From an uncultured Caulobacterales bacterium (GTDB taxonomy: Bacteria; Pseudomonadota; Alphaproteobacteria; Caulobacterales; Caulobacteraceae), in assembly GCA_903903715.1 (NCBI GenBank), contig CAIUZX010000446.1, positions 1 through 7,033 of the forward strand: DNA of 7,033 nucleotides, read 5' to 3'. The position numbers and the translations under genes were made by a program. Under the pieces are notes generated by a model. The model ran no database searches. It was not told the origin of the DNA and saw nothing but the letters and a program-made list of their open reading frames with translations. How positions within the stretch are numbered: the first letter of the stretch is position 1; every line of letters starts with the position of its first letter. This document shows positions 1 to 5,723 of this stretch, in pieces.

Positions 1-193
1 ACCAGAAGGCGCCGTCTTCGTGATGCTCGGCCGGGTGAAGGTGGACGGGGTCCTCCTTGCGAAGCCGCTCGAAGTACGGCCAAATCGTGTCGTTCCGCCA
101 AAGCTCGACATCGGCCACGTTGATGTCGTTCAGGGGCAGAGCATAGGCCTTCGCCCGCGCTTCTTTGGAAAGGTCGACCGCGCCGTCGCTCAT
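1..193 (-). CDS. Cytochrome P450, N-terminal fragment (cut by window edge)
   Basis: This is the first 64 codons of a gene reading leftwards out of the window. P450s are haem-thiolate monooxygenases that hydroxylate small hydrophobic substrates using electrons from a ferredoxin or similar partner. The visible part has a run of acidic and hydrophobic residues (DINVADVELW, residues 23-32) followed by WPYFERLRKEDPVHLHP (38-54) and a W near residue 64. This is the typical opening of bacterial class I P450s, with the A-helix 'fe-rLR-edPVh' signature, and it is closest in style to CYP153 and the related alkane- and steroid-oxidising families. There is no signal or membrane segment, as expected for a soluble bacterial P450. 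The start is supported by GGAGGA about 5 nt upstream of the ATG. The haem-binding Cys and the I-helix lie outside the window, so the subfamily and substrate cannot be settled here. The family call is fairly sure; the CYP153-like label is inference. Confidence 0.75.
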   Translation of the reverse strand, partial: MSDGAVDLSKEARAKAYALPLNDINVADVELWRNDTIWPYFERLRKEDPVHLHPAEHHEDGAFW

Positions 194-233
194 GTGCGTC
201 CTCCATTGATTTTGCGGAGAGCATCCACGAAGA

Positions 234-247
234 TGACGCCTGCGTCA
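234..247. promoter_or_regulatory. Candidate operator palindrome and -35-like element upstream of the P450 gene
   Basis: TGACGCCTGCGTCA is a perfect 6-bp inverted repeat around a 2-bp centre, 40 bp upstream of the P450 start codon. On the minus strand, the right end of the palindrome overlaps TTGACG (243-248), a good -35-like hexamer. A weak -10-like GATGCT (220-225) follows at 17-bp spacing. A palindrome over the -35 element would suit a dimeric repressor controlling the P450 gene. This is sequence pattern only: the -10 match is poor (3 of 6), and a 14-bp palindrome can arise by chance in GC-rich DNA. Confidence 0.3.
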
Positions 248-300
248 ACTTATTGTGAGAGGCGAATTGACGGTCTCACGCGACGGTGTTCTCAAGGACC

Positions 301-327
301 CGCTCCCGAGCCCTCGTCTCGGGAGCG
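301..327 (-). terminator. Perfect 10-bp hairpin downstream of the outer-membrane protein gene
   Basis: CGCTCCCGAG and CTCGGGAGCG form an uninterrupted, mostly G:C 10-bp stem around a 7-nt loop. It begins 16 nt beyond the stop codon of the outer-membrane protein gene, in the gap before the P450 gene. Position and stem strength suit a transcription terminator or an mRNA 3'-end stabiliser. There is no proper U-tract after the stem on the minus strand (GGTCCTTGAG follows), so it is not a textbook intrinsic terminator. It makes read-through from the barrel gene into the P450 gene less likely. Confidence 0.55.
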
Positions 328-343
328 CCAGTGCGATTTTCTC

Positions 344-985
344 TCAGAATTTCAGGTGTGCGGACACGGTCACGTCGTCGGAGCCGAAACCGTGGGCATG
401 GTCGAAATGGTCGTATTCGACCCGTACGCCAAGCCGGTTCGACAGGGCCTGCTCGACGCCGACGCCGAAATACGGGCCATGCGCGCGACCGCCGTGGGCT
501 TCGTCCAGCGCAACGGGCGTGAGAAGGCGGTGGCTCAGCCCCTGCCAGTCGTAGCCGGCGCGGCCGTACAGGAGCGTGGCGGGGGTCAGAAGATACCCCG
601 CCCGGACGCTGGCGCGGAAATCGAGGTCGGGCCGGATCTGCTCGGTATAGCTGGAACTCGATGGGCTAAAGGCCTTCACCTTGGGGCCGCCGCCCCCAAG
701 CGCCGCTTCTGCGCCCAGCACCCAGCGATCCGAAACTACGCGGTCATAGTCGGCGATGAATTGCACGCCGAGGCCTGAAGATCGGCCGCGCCCAACGTCG
801 ATCCGGTCGTGAAAGCGGACGTCCCGCTCGCTGAGGCCGACGCCGAGGTGCACGCCGCCGAAATAGCGCGACGCGTAGGTCTGCTCGACCGTGGGCGTGG
901 TGACGACGTCCGCGGCGGCGCGGGAGGCGGCGGCGGCGGCGGTGGACAAGGCCATCGAAGCGATGAGGAAGGGCTTGTGGGACAT
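344..985 (-). CDS. Outer-membrane beta-barrel protein (Omp25/opacity-like small porin family)
   Basis: This is a 213-residue protein of the size and composition of the 8-stranded outer-membrane barrels of alphaproteobacteria (OMP_b-brl type). It has an N-terminal Sec signal: a short basic start, a hydrophobic and Ala-rich core (residues 5-20), and likely cleavage after the Ala run near residues 24-25. The mature part alternates polar and aromatic or hydrophobic residues as beta strands do, for example YFGGVHLGVGLSERDV (41-56), RASVRAGYLLTPATLLYGRAGYDW (124-147, described by position) and FGVGVEQALSNRLGVRVEYDHF (173-194). It ends in Phe (SAHLKF), the usual Bam-recognised C-terminal signature. 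The region 101-118 is Ser/Pro-rich and probably a surface loop. Such proteins act in envelope integrity or adhesion; the exact role is unknown. The start at 985 has only a weak GGAAC-type ribosome site but gives a complete signal peptide. A perfect hairpin follows the stop. Confidence 0.85.
   Translation of the reverse strand: MSHKPFLIASMALSTAAAAASRAAADVVTTPTVEQTYASRYFGGVHLGVGLSERDVRFHDRIDVGRGRSSGLGVQFIADYDRVVSDRWVLGAEAALGGGGPKVKAFSPSSSSYTEQIRPDLDFRASVRAGYLLTPATLLYGRAGYDWQGLSHRLLTPVALDEAHGGRAHGPYFGVGVEQALSNRLGVRVEYDHFDHAHGFGSDDVTVSAHLKF
926..943. repeat. GGC trinucleotide run inside the signal peptide of the outer-membrane protein
   Basis: Five consecutive GGC units followed by GGT encode the Ala-rich stretch (residues 15-20) of the signal peptide when read on the minus strand. 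Gain or loss of a unit would keep the frame and only lengthen or shorten the hydrophobic core. This is probably simple composition bias, but it is the clearest microsatellite in the window. Confidence 0.5.
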
Positions 986-1101
986 GGTTCGGGTTCCGGT
1001 TCTATGGTGCGCCCGCCCCGGCCACGGAGCGCATAGACCCGAACAACAAGACCCCTGAAGGGCCGAAGTCCGTCGGAAAAAATCCTTTTGTGATCAGTCT
1101 G

Positions 1102-1128
1102 TTGCGCCGCGCCGCATTGCAGGCGCAA
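1102..1128 (-). terminator. Inverted repeat after the amidohydrolase gene, possible terminator
   Basis: TTGCGCC and GGCGCAA form a 7-bp stem around a 13-nt GC-rich loop, 18 nt past the stop codon of the amidohydrolase on the minus strand. A run of six T lies about 20 nt beyond the stem (1078-1083 in plus coordinates), too far for a standard intrinsic terminator. The gap to the outer-membrane protein gene is 161 bp and presumably also holds that gene's promoter, although I could not pick a convincing -35/-10 pair in it. Confidence 0.3.
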
Positions 1129-1146
1129 TCCGGCGGGCCCGATGGA

Positions 1147-2178
1147 TCAGATTGCGATCCTGTAAACCCGACACGCCGTTCCGCTGTAGAGCGCGGTTTT
1201 CTCGTCGGCCGAGGCGTTCTCGGTGATGCGCTTGAACGCGTTCCACAGGGCGTCATACGTCGCGCCGCAGCGGTCAACGGGGAAATTGCTCTCGAACATG
1301 CAACGATCCGCGCCGAAGGCTTCGATACACGTCTCGACATAGGGTCGCCATTCTGCGGCCAGCACTTCAGAGGAGGCGGGCGGGTCGGACAGGTGGCTGT
1401 CGAAGCCGATGAAGGCCATACCGAGGCCGCCGATCTTCATGGTCACATTCGGCAGGGCCGCGAGTTCAGCGATAGACTTGCGCCAGATGTCGAAGCGCTC
1501 GGCGCGGCGGCCCGCATAGGCGCCGATGCCGAGGGGTGACCCGACATGGTCGACGATGATGGAGGTCTCCGGGAAGGCGCGGGCGAGGTCGGTGACCTCG
1601 GGGAGTTGAGGCTCCAGGAGCCAGGCGTCGAAGGAGAGGCCGAGCTTTGCAAGCTCGGCAAAACCCCTGCGGAAGTCGGGCGACATAAATCGGTGCGGCT
1701 CTGTATGGGCCAGCATGCCCAGCACATTTGGGTCGGCGTCGTATGATGCGCTCTGGCGAATGCCGCGGAAGCGTCCGCCGCCCGCGGCGATGTGGGCTTC
1801 CAGCACAGCGGCGACAGATGATCCGGCCCGAAGATCCGCGTGCCCGACAATGGCGGCGCAGGCTTGGGCCGTGCCGTAGATCCCGCTGGCGCTCATGGCG
1901 GCGACGCCGTTGACGAACTCGGTCTCGCCCACCGGCTTGAAGGCGTCCGGGCCGTCCGCCCGATACATGGCGCCGCACTCCATATAGACGGTGGCGCGCA
2001 CATTGTGGCCGCGGCGCAAGTCCGCCGACAGTTCCTCGATCAGATAGCGCGGCGAGAGACGACCCACATGGTCAAACGGGTGCGACGGCGGCGGCGCGTC
2101 CTTGAACCTCTCGCTGAAGTCCCACAGGTGGTGGTGCGGGTCCACGATCGGCAGGTCGGGTTCGAGGATCTGTTCCAT
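1147..2178 (-). CDS. TIM-barrel metal-dependent hydrolase of the amidohydrolase-2 / COG3618 family
   Basis: This 343-residue protein belongs to the family that contains 2-pyrone-4,6-dicarboxylate lactonase and L-fuconolactonase, which hydrolyse lactones or related C-O bonds. What is seen: the strand-1 motif PIVDPHHHLWD (residues 10-20) with the HxH metal or substrate ligands at H15/H17; the family segment HPFDHVGRLSPRYLIEEL (33-50); RFRGIRQ (136-142); a second His in IIVDHVG (207-213); and the C-terminal barrel motif RCMFESNFPVD (292-302). The last motif carries Asn298 where many relatives have the catalytic Asp of 'GSDWP', with acidic residues at 296 and 302. The upstream ATG at 2196 would add six residues, but AAGGAG lies 6 nt before the ATG at 2178, so I take 2178 as the start. 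No signal peptide is present, so it is cytoplasmic. It follows the hexosaminidase gene by 59 bp on the same strand. The family is secure; the substrate is unknown. Confidence 0.85.
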   Translation of the reverse strand: MEQILEPDLPIVDPHHHLWDFSERFKDAPPPSHPFDHVGRLSPRYLIEELSADLRRGHNVRATVYMECGAMYRADGPDAFKPVGETEFVNGVAAMSASGIYGTAQACAAIVGHADLRAGSSVAAVLEAHIAAGGGRFRGIRQSASYDADPNVLGMLAHTEPHRFMSPDFRRGFAELAKLGLSFDAWLLEPQLPEVTDLARAFPETSIIVDHVGSPLGIGAYAGRRAERFDIWRKSIAELAALPNVTMKIGGLGMAFIGFDSHLSDPPASSEVLAAEWRPYVETCIEAFGADRCMFESNFPVDRCGATYDALWNAFKRITENASADEKTALYSGTACRVYRIAI

Positions 2179-2210
2179 GGGTGTCTCCTTACCCATTATT
2201 GCCCTCTGGC

Positions 2211-2229
2211 GGCCATGCGGCGCAAGGCC
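2211..2229 (-). other. Small hairpin in the gap between the hexosaminidase and amidohydrolase genes
   Basis: The 19-nt segment can fold as GGCC/GGCC plus TGC/GCA with one T-T mismatch and a 3-nt loop, just after the hexosaminidase stop codon. No T-run follows on the minus strand, so it is more likely an intercistronic RNA stem, or chance, than a full terminator. With only 59 bp between the genes, co-transcription remains possible. Confidence 0.25.
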
Positions 2230-2237
2230 TCGGTCCT

Positions 2238-4745
2238 TTAAGGATTGTCGATGATCGACGCGCGACCGGAGCGCCCCAGTGTGTTGAACGCCGCCACAGC
2301 AATGGAGCCCCGCGCCGCGATCGGCCCGCTGACCTCGGGGCTTTCGAGGGTCGGCGCCGTTCCGTCGGTCGTGTAGCGCAGGGTGAAGCCGGGATAGGCG
2401 TGGTTCGCCTGCACCGCCCCTTCCTGGACGATGAGCCCGGGCGGCGGGATCCTGTAGGTCAAACCCGGCAGGTCGCGGTCCAGCTCTGGAAGCCTTTTGC
2501 GCCCAACCAGTTGGGAGAACCGCGACCAGTCCGCGAGCTTCGCCGCCTGCGCCGCCGCCGGGTCGGAGGTAAGCGCCCAGGACGGGGCGGGGGCCCAGGC
2601 CCGCTCGGCCAGTGCGATCAGTCTTGGCGCCAACATGTAGCCCAGCCGCTCGGCGCTGGTGATGGTTTCGGAAAACAACGTGCCCTCAAGGCCTGCGATA
2701 TTGGACCGGCCGCGGGGGGTCAGGGCCTGCAGGTTCTGCGACCGGCTGCCGCGCGTGATGTCGAACGGGTCAAAGCCGAACACGTCGAAGAGGTCTGTAT
2801 AGGCCGCCCAGTTGTGGCCGGGCTCGAGGGCGTCACGACTATGGGCCATGTCGAAGTAGAGGTGTGTCGCAGGGGTCAGCACAACCGGATATCCCGAATT
2901 GGCGAGCCTGTAGGCTAGATCCTCCGAACCCGGAAGATTGTTCCAGGCGTACAGGAGGAAGCCGCGGCCGTGGAAGTGCGGGTTGGGCCCCGGATTGTAC
3001 CGCCCCCTCACGGCCATCTTGCGCACCCCCAGCTCCTCCCACCCGGCGAGGTGGGCGCCGTGTCCGTGCGCTATGGCGGCGATGCGGTCATAGAAGTGAT
3101 CCCACAAGTCCGCCGTGCCCCCGAGTTTCAGTCTAGCCATTTCCGTCTGCACCGCGGGAGACTTCTCCCAGGCTCCCGGCGCCAGTTCGTCCGCGCCGAC
3201 GTGCAGGATGCGCAGCGGCGCGCCTGCGCGGCGATGCATCCTTGCGATCTCGCTCACCACCTTGTCGACGAAGGCGTAAGTCGACGGCAGGCCGGGATCG
3301 ATCACATTGTCGGAGTAGAGCTGCGCTGATCTGTATTCGGAGGTGTCCGCCGGATCTCGCAGTCGATATGCGGACGCGCTCTTTGCGCCCCGTCGCGACA
3401 GCCGGGCCTCGCGTCGCGCCATGGCGCGCACGGCGGCGCGGGCGTGCCCGGGCATCTCGACTTCCGGAATAACCTCGATATGCCGCGCCCGTGCGAATTT
3501 CAGGATCTCGATATAGTCGCGCTCCGAATAGAAGCCCGTGCCGTTCGGATTGCCGAGATCGGGGCCGGAGCCATAAGCCGGCGGCAACCGGTCGGTCTCG
3601 TCCACAGTGTGACCACGCCGTGCGCCGATCTCGGTGAGATCCGGCAGGCCGGGGATCTCCAGCCGCCATCCCTCGTCGTCGGCGAAGTGAAGGTGCAAAG
3701 TGTTCAGCTTAAACCGCGCCATCGCCTCCAGAACGCCGAGCACCTCCGCCTTGCTGCGAAAGTTGCGGGCGACGTCGATGAGCAGGCCCCGATAGGCGAA
3801 GCGCGGCGCGTCGGTGATGGTCTGCGCCGGCGGGTTCGGCCCCAGCTGTCGCAGGGTCTGCAGGCCGTAAAACACTCCTGCGTCGCTGGCGCCGACCAGA
3901 GTCGCGCCCTCAGCCGGGTTCAAAGTGAGGCGATAAGCTTCGTGCGAGGCGAAGCCCGCGATGCGTCCAATGGAAAGCTGAAGCGTGGCGCCGGAGCGCC
4001 CGGCGTCTGTGGGCGCGAAACCCGCCAGGATCTCCCTTGCGAGACGCGCCTCGCTTCGAAGCTTGCGCGGCGCGATCACCGTCGTGGACCGGTCCAGCCT
4101 CACAAAGCCGCTTCCGGGGCGGTTCATGACCGGCGACGGCAGTATCCCGCCGTCGAGGTCAAATTCATCTGTCTCGATCAACTGATTGCGGGCGAACAGA
4201 TCTTCGGGCGCCTCCAGACTGCTGATGTTGTCCGGGAGGCCGTCCAAACGGGCGCTTCGCGGTGCGGGGAAAGACGTGTACTCCGGAAAGCTGCGGCCGA
4301 CGCCTGGCGTCGTATCGAAAACGATGTAGGGCCCGATCGGGCCCTTGTCGGTTCGCATCGGCGCGTCGGGATGCTCGATCACGAGTTCCAGAAAACCCCC
4401 CGCCGGGATCGTGCCCGAGTCTGGGTTCGCCGGACGCAGGCGGAAGAGCGATCCGGCGACGGGCTCCACGACAACCTTCACGTCTCCGGGAACGGGACGG
4501 GCGCCGGACAGGCAGTTGAAGTAGATCCACCAGCCCTCGCTGGAAACAGCGGTCTCACCGACATTGCGCAGGCGGAACGCCGCCCGTGTCACGAAGCGGC
4601 CCGCGGCCTTGCCGGGCGCATAGGTCAGGATCCGCCAGTCGAGAGCGAGGTTCGACGCGATTTCCGTACGTTCGGCGCAGCGGTCCCAGGCGGACGTGAT
4701 GCCCGACAGCGACTTGCGCAGACGCGATATGATCATTGCGACCAT
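2238..4745 (-). CDS. Beta-N-acetylhexosaminidase, GH20 family, chitobiase type
   Basis: This 835-residue enzyme releases terminal beta-linked GlcNAc or GalNAc from chito-oligosaccharides or glycans by substrate-assisted catalysis. Domains in order: an N-terminal carbohydrate-binding CHB_HEX domain (about 30-175, with WWIYFNCL and GPYIVFDTTPG); the alpha/beta GH20b domain (about 185-315, ending GVFYGLQTLRQL); the catalytic TIM barrel (about 317-720, opening YRGLLIDVARNF and NTLHLHFADDEGWRLEIPGL); and a C-terminal CHB_HEX_C Ig-like domain (about 765-830, LRYTTDGTAPT). The catalytic pair is Asp519-Glu520 in HVGADELAPGAW. The fourth position is Ala rather than the Gly of the common HxGGDE, a variant I believe occurs in chitobiase-like members. 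AGWEEL (567-572) and LYFDMAH (629-635) supply further substrate-site residues. The N-terminus has no visible signal peptide, and an in-frame stop lies four codons upstream, so an extended start is excluded. ATG codons at 4745 and 4736 are both possible; neither has a good ribosome site. The family is certain; localisation is unclear. Confidence 0.93.
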   Translation of the reverse strand: MVAMIISRLRKSLSGITSAWDRCAERTEIASNLALDWRILTYAPGKAAGRFVTRAAFRLRNVGETAVSSEGWWIYFNCLSGARPVPGDVKVVVEPVAGSLFRLRPANPDSGTIPAGGFLELVIEHPDAPMRTDKGPIGPYIVFDTTPGVGRSFPEYTSFPAPRSARLDGLPDNISSLEAPEDLFARNQLIETDEFDLDGGILPSPVMNRPGSGFVRLDRSTTVIAPRKLRSEARLAREILAGFAPTDAGRSGATLQLSIGRIAGFASHEAYRLTLNPAEGATLVGASDAGVFYGLQTLRQLGPNPPAQTITDAPRFAYRGLLIDVARNFRSKAEVLGVLEAMARFKLNTLHLHFADDEGWRLEIPGLPDLTEIGARRGHTVDETDRLPPAYGSGPDLGNPNGTGFYSERDYIEILKFARARHIEVIPEVEMPGHARAAVRAMARREARLSRRGAKSASAYRLRDPADTSEYRSAQLYSDNVIDPGLPSTYAFVDKVVSEIARMHRRAGAPLRILHVGADELAPGAWEKSPAVQTEMARLKLGGTADLWDHFYDRIAAIAHGHGAHLAGWEELGVRKMAVRGRYNPGPNPHFHGRGFLLYAWNNLPGSEDLAYRLANSGYPVVLTPATHLYFDMAHSRDALEPGHNWAAYTDLFDVFGFDPFDITRGSRSQNLQALTPRGRSNIAGLEGTLFSETITSAERLGYMLAPRLIALAERAWAPAPSWALTSDPAAAQAAKLADWSRFSQLVGRKRLPELDRDLPGLTYRIPPPGLIVQEGAVQANHAYPGFTLRYTTDGTAPTLESPEVSGPIAARGSIAVAAFNTLGRSGRASIIDNP

Positions 4746-4762
4746 GGCGAGCGCTCAGCCAT
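4733..4762 (-). CDS. Possible 9-codon leader ORF overlapping the hexosaminidase start
   Basis: A mini-ORF (MAERSPWSQ) begins 5 nt after a GAAGGGG ribosome-site-like stretch. Its TGA overlaps the ATG at 4736 of the hexosaminidase frame in an ATGA arrangement. Because neither hexosaminidase ATG has a good ribosome site of its own, ribosomes ending this mini-ORF could re-initiate at 4736. This is an inference from spacing alone. The ribosome site is imperfect, and so short an ORF can easily occur by chance. Confidence 0.2.
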   Translation of the reverse strand: MAERSPWSQ

Positions 4763-4803
4763 TCCGGCCCCTTCGTTGGATCTACTCGATTTTGTGGCGG
4801 TCC

Positions 4804-4818
4804 TTGCGATTCGCGCAA
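4804..4818. promoter_or_regulatory. Palindrome in the divergent gap between the hexosaminidase and pirin genes
   Basis: TTGCG-ATTCG-CGCAA is a 5-bp inverted repeat, and its centre also contains the near-perfect palindrome GCGATTCGC. It lies about 60 bp upstream of the hexosaminidase start in the 264-bp divergent region (4746-5009), a normal place for a regulator site. I see no convincing hexosaminidase promoter hexamers around it. Function is inference. Confidence 0.25.
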
Positions 4819-4940
4819 AGTCTGAAATCGAAAGATATTCCCAAGAGTTGCATCTGAACAGTCGCTTGCGCGGTTTTGAGCAGGTCAGAGTTGGGGCGTG
4901 ACGCTGAAGTCCAGATCCGCCCCCCCTGCGTCTCAGGTCT

Positions 4941-4969
4941 TTTCCAAAGTCTGCGAATACCCATCTAAG
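4941..4969 (+). promoter_or_regulatory. Candidate promoter for the pirin gene
   Basis: TTTCCA (4941-4946) and TCTAAG (4964-4969) are separated by 17 bp, each matching four of six positions of the sigma-70-type -35 and -10 consensus. Transcription would start near 4976 and give a leader of about 30 nt carrying the pirin ribosome site. The match is moderate and the region is GC-rich, so this is only the best candidate in the gap. Confidence 0.3.
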
Positions 4970-5009
4970 CGGTCGGCGCGCCGTCACGGCGCCCGGTGAG
5001 GAGACGGAC

Positions 5010-5708
5010 ATGATCGAACTTCGACCCTTTGCGAGCCTCGGCGCCGCGAACCATGGATGGTTGGACGCGCATCACCACTTCTCCTTCGCCGACTATCACG
5101 ATCCGGCTCGGGTGCATTGGGGCGCGCTTCGGGTATGGAATGACGACATCATTGCGCCGAAGTCCGGTTTTCCGCCGCATCCGCATCGCGACATGGAAAT
5201 CATCACCTATGTCCGTGACGGGGCGATTACGCATGAGGACAATCTGGGAAATCGCGGCCGCACGGCGGCGGGCGATGTGCAGGTGATGTCCGCCGGCGCT
5301 GGCGTCGTGCACGCCGAATACAATCTGGAGGCTGAACCGACCCGCATCTTCCAGATCTGGATCGTGCCGGAAACAGCCGGCGGTAAGCCGAGTTGGGGCG
5401 CGCGTCCGTTCCCGAAGGACGACCGGGCCGGGCGCTTCGTCACGCTGGCTTCAGGCTATCCAGACGCTGAAGACGCGCTGCCAATCCGCGCGAAGGCGAA
5501 GGTGCTGGGCGCGACGCTTAAGGCCGGGCAGTCGGCGCAATACATCCTCGACCGCTCCCGTCATGCTTATCTCGTGCCCGCGATGGGCGTCGTCGAGGTG
5601 GATGGCGTCCGGGTCGGGCCGCGCGACGGCGCTGCGATCTTCGATGTCGAGCGGATGACCGTGACCGCCCTTGAGGACGCCGAAGTCGTGCTGGTCGACG
5701 CCGCCTGA
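5010..5708 (+). CDS. Pirin family protein (YhhW-like, bicupin)
   Basis: This 232-residue protein has the normal length of bacterial pirins such as E. coli YhhW, a cytosolic bicupin whose metal-dependent quercetin 2,3-dioxygenase activity has been shown in vitro. The N-terminal cupin carries the complete metal site: His57 and His59 in FPPHPHRDMEIITYV, and His101 and Glu103 in GVVHAEYN. Family motifs DAHHHFSFADYHDP (19-32), WGALRVWNDD (37-46) and QVMSAGAG (91-98) are all present. The second cupin (about 140-232) lacks metal ligands, as usual. GAGGAG lies 7 nt before the ATG and fixes the start. The gene diverges from the hexosaminidase and converges with the SPFH gene. The natural role of bacterial pirins is uncertain; redox or metabolic regulation has been proposed for some. 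Identification is secure, physiological role is not. Confidence 0.93.
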   Translation: MIELRPFASLGAANHGWLDAHHHFSFADYHDPARVHWGALRVWNDDIIAPKSGFPPHPHRDMEIITYVRDGAITHEDNLGNRGRTAAGDVQVMSAGAGVVHAEYNLEAEPTRIFQIWIVPETAGGKPSWGARPFPKDDRAGRFVTLASGYPDAEDALPIRAKAKVLGATLKAGQSAQYILDRSRHAYLVPAMGVVEVDGVRVGPRDGAAIFDVERMTVTALEDAEVVLVDAA

Positions 5709-5723
5709 CCCGTTGGGATCAGG
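5704..5723. terminator. Hairpin spanning both stop codons of the converging pirin and SPFH genes
   Basis: CCTGACCC and GGG-A-TCAGG fold into an 8-bp stem with one bulged A and a 3-nt loop. The stem contains the pirin TGA on one arm and the SPFH stop on the other. In a 10-bp convergent gap this is the only obvious structure that could end transcription from both sides. No T-run flanks it, so its strength as a terminator is doubtful. Confidence 0.35.

Noticed and set aside
20..778. Plus-strand open frame of 252 codons at the left edge
   Set aside because: It runs antisense across the P450 N-terminus, the intergenic hairpin and the outer-membrane protein gene, all of which have clear family signatures on the minus strand.
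1035..1060. Direct repeat AGACCC at 14-bp spacing and a short CCCT-GA-AGGG stem upstream of the outer-membrane protein gene
   Set aside because: Six-base direct repeats and 4-bp stems are too short to separate from chance in this base composition, and no promoter elements line up with them.
3444..4901. Long plus-strand open frame (485 codons) opposite the hexosaminidase gene
   Set aside because: It is exactly antisense to a protein with intact GH20 domains, and its translation shows no recognisable domain. Long antisense frames are expected in GC-rich coding DNA.
4733..5011. Minus-strand frame of 92 codons across the pirin/hexosaminidase gap
   Set aside because: The translation is Arg/Ser-rich with no hydrophobic core or family likeness, and its start lies opposite the pirin ribosome site. 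Only its last nine codons are discussed, as a possible leader.
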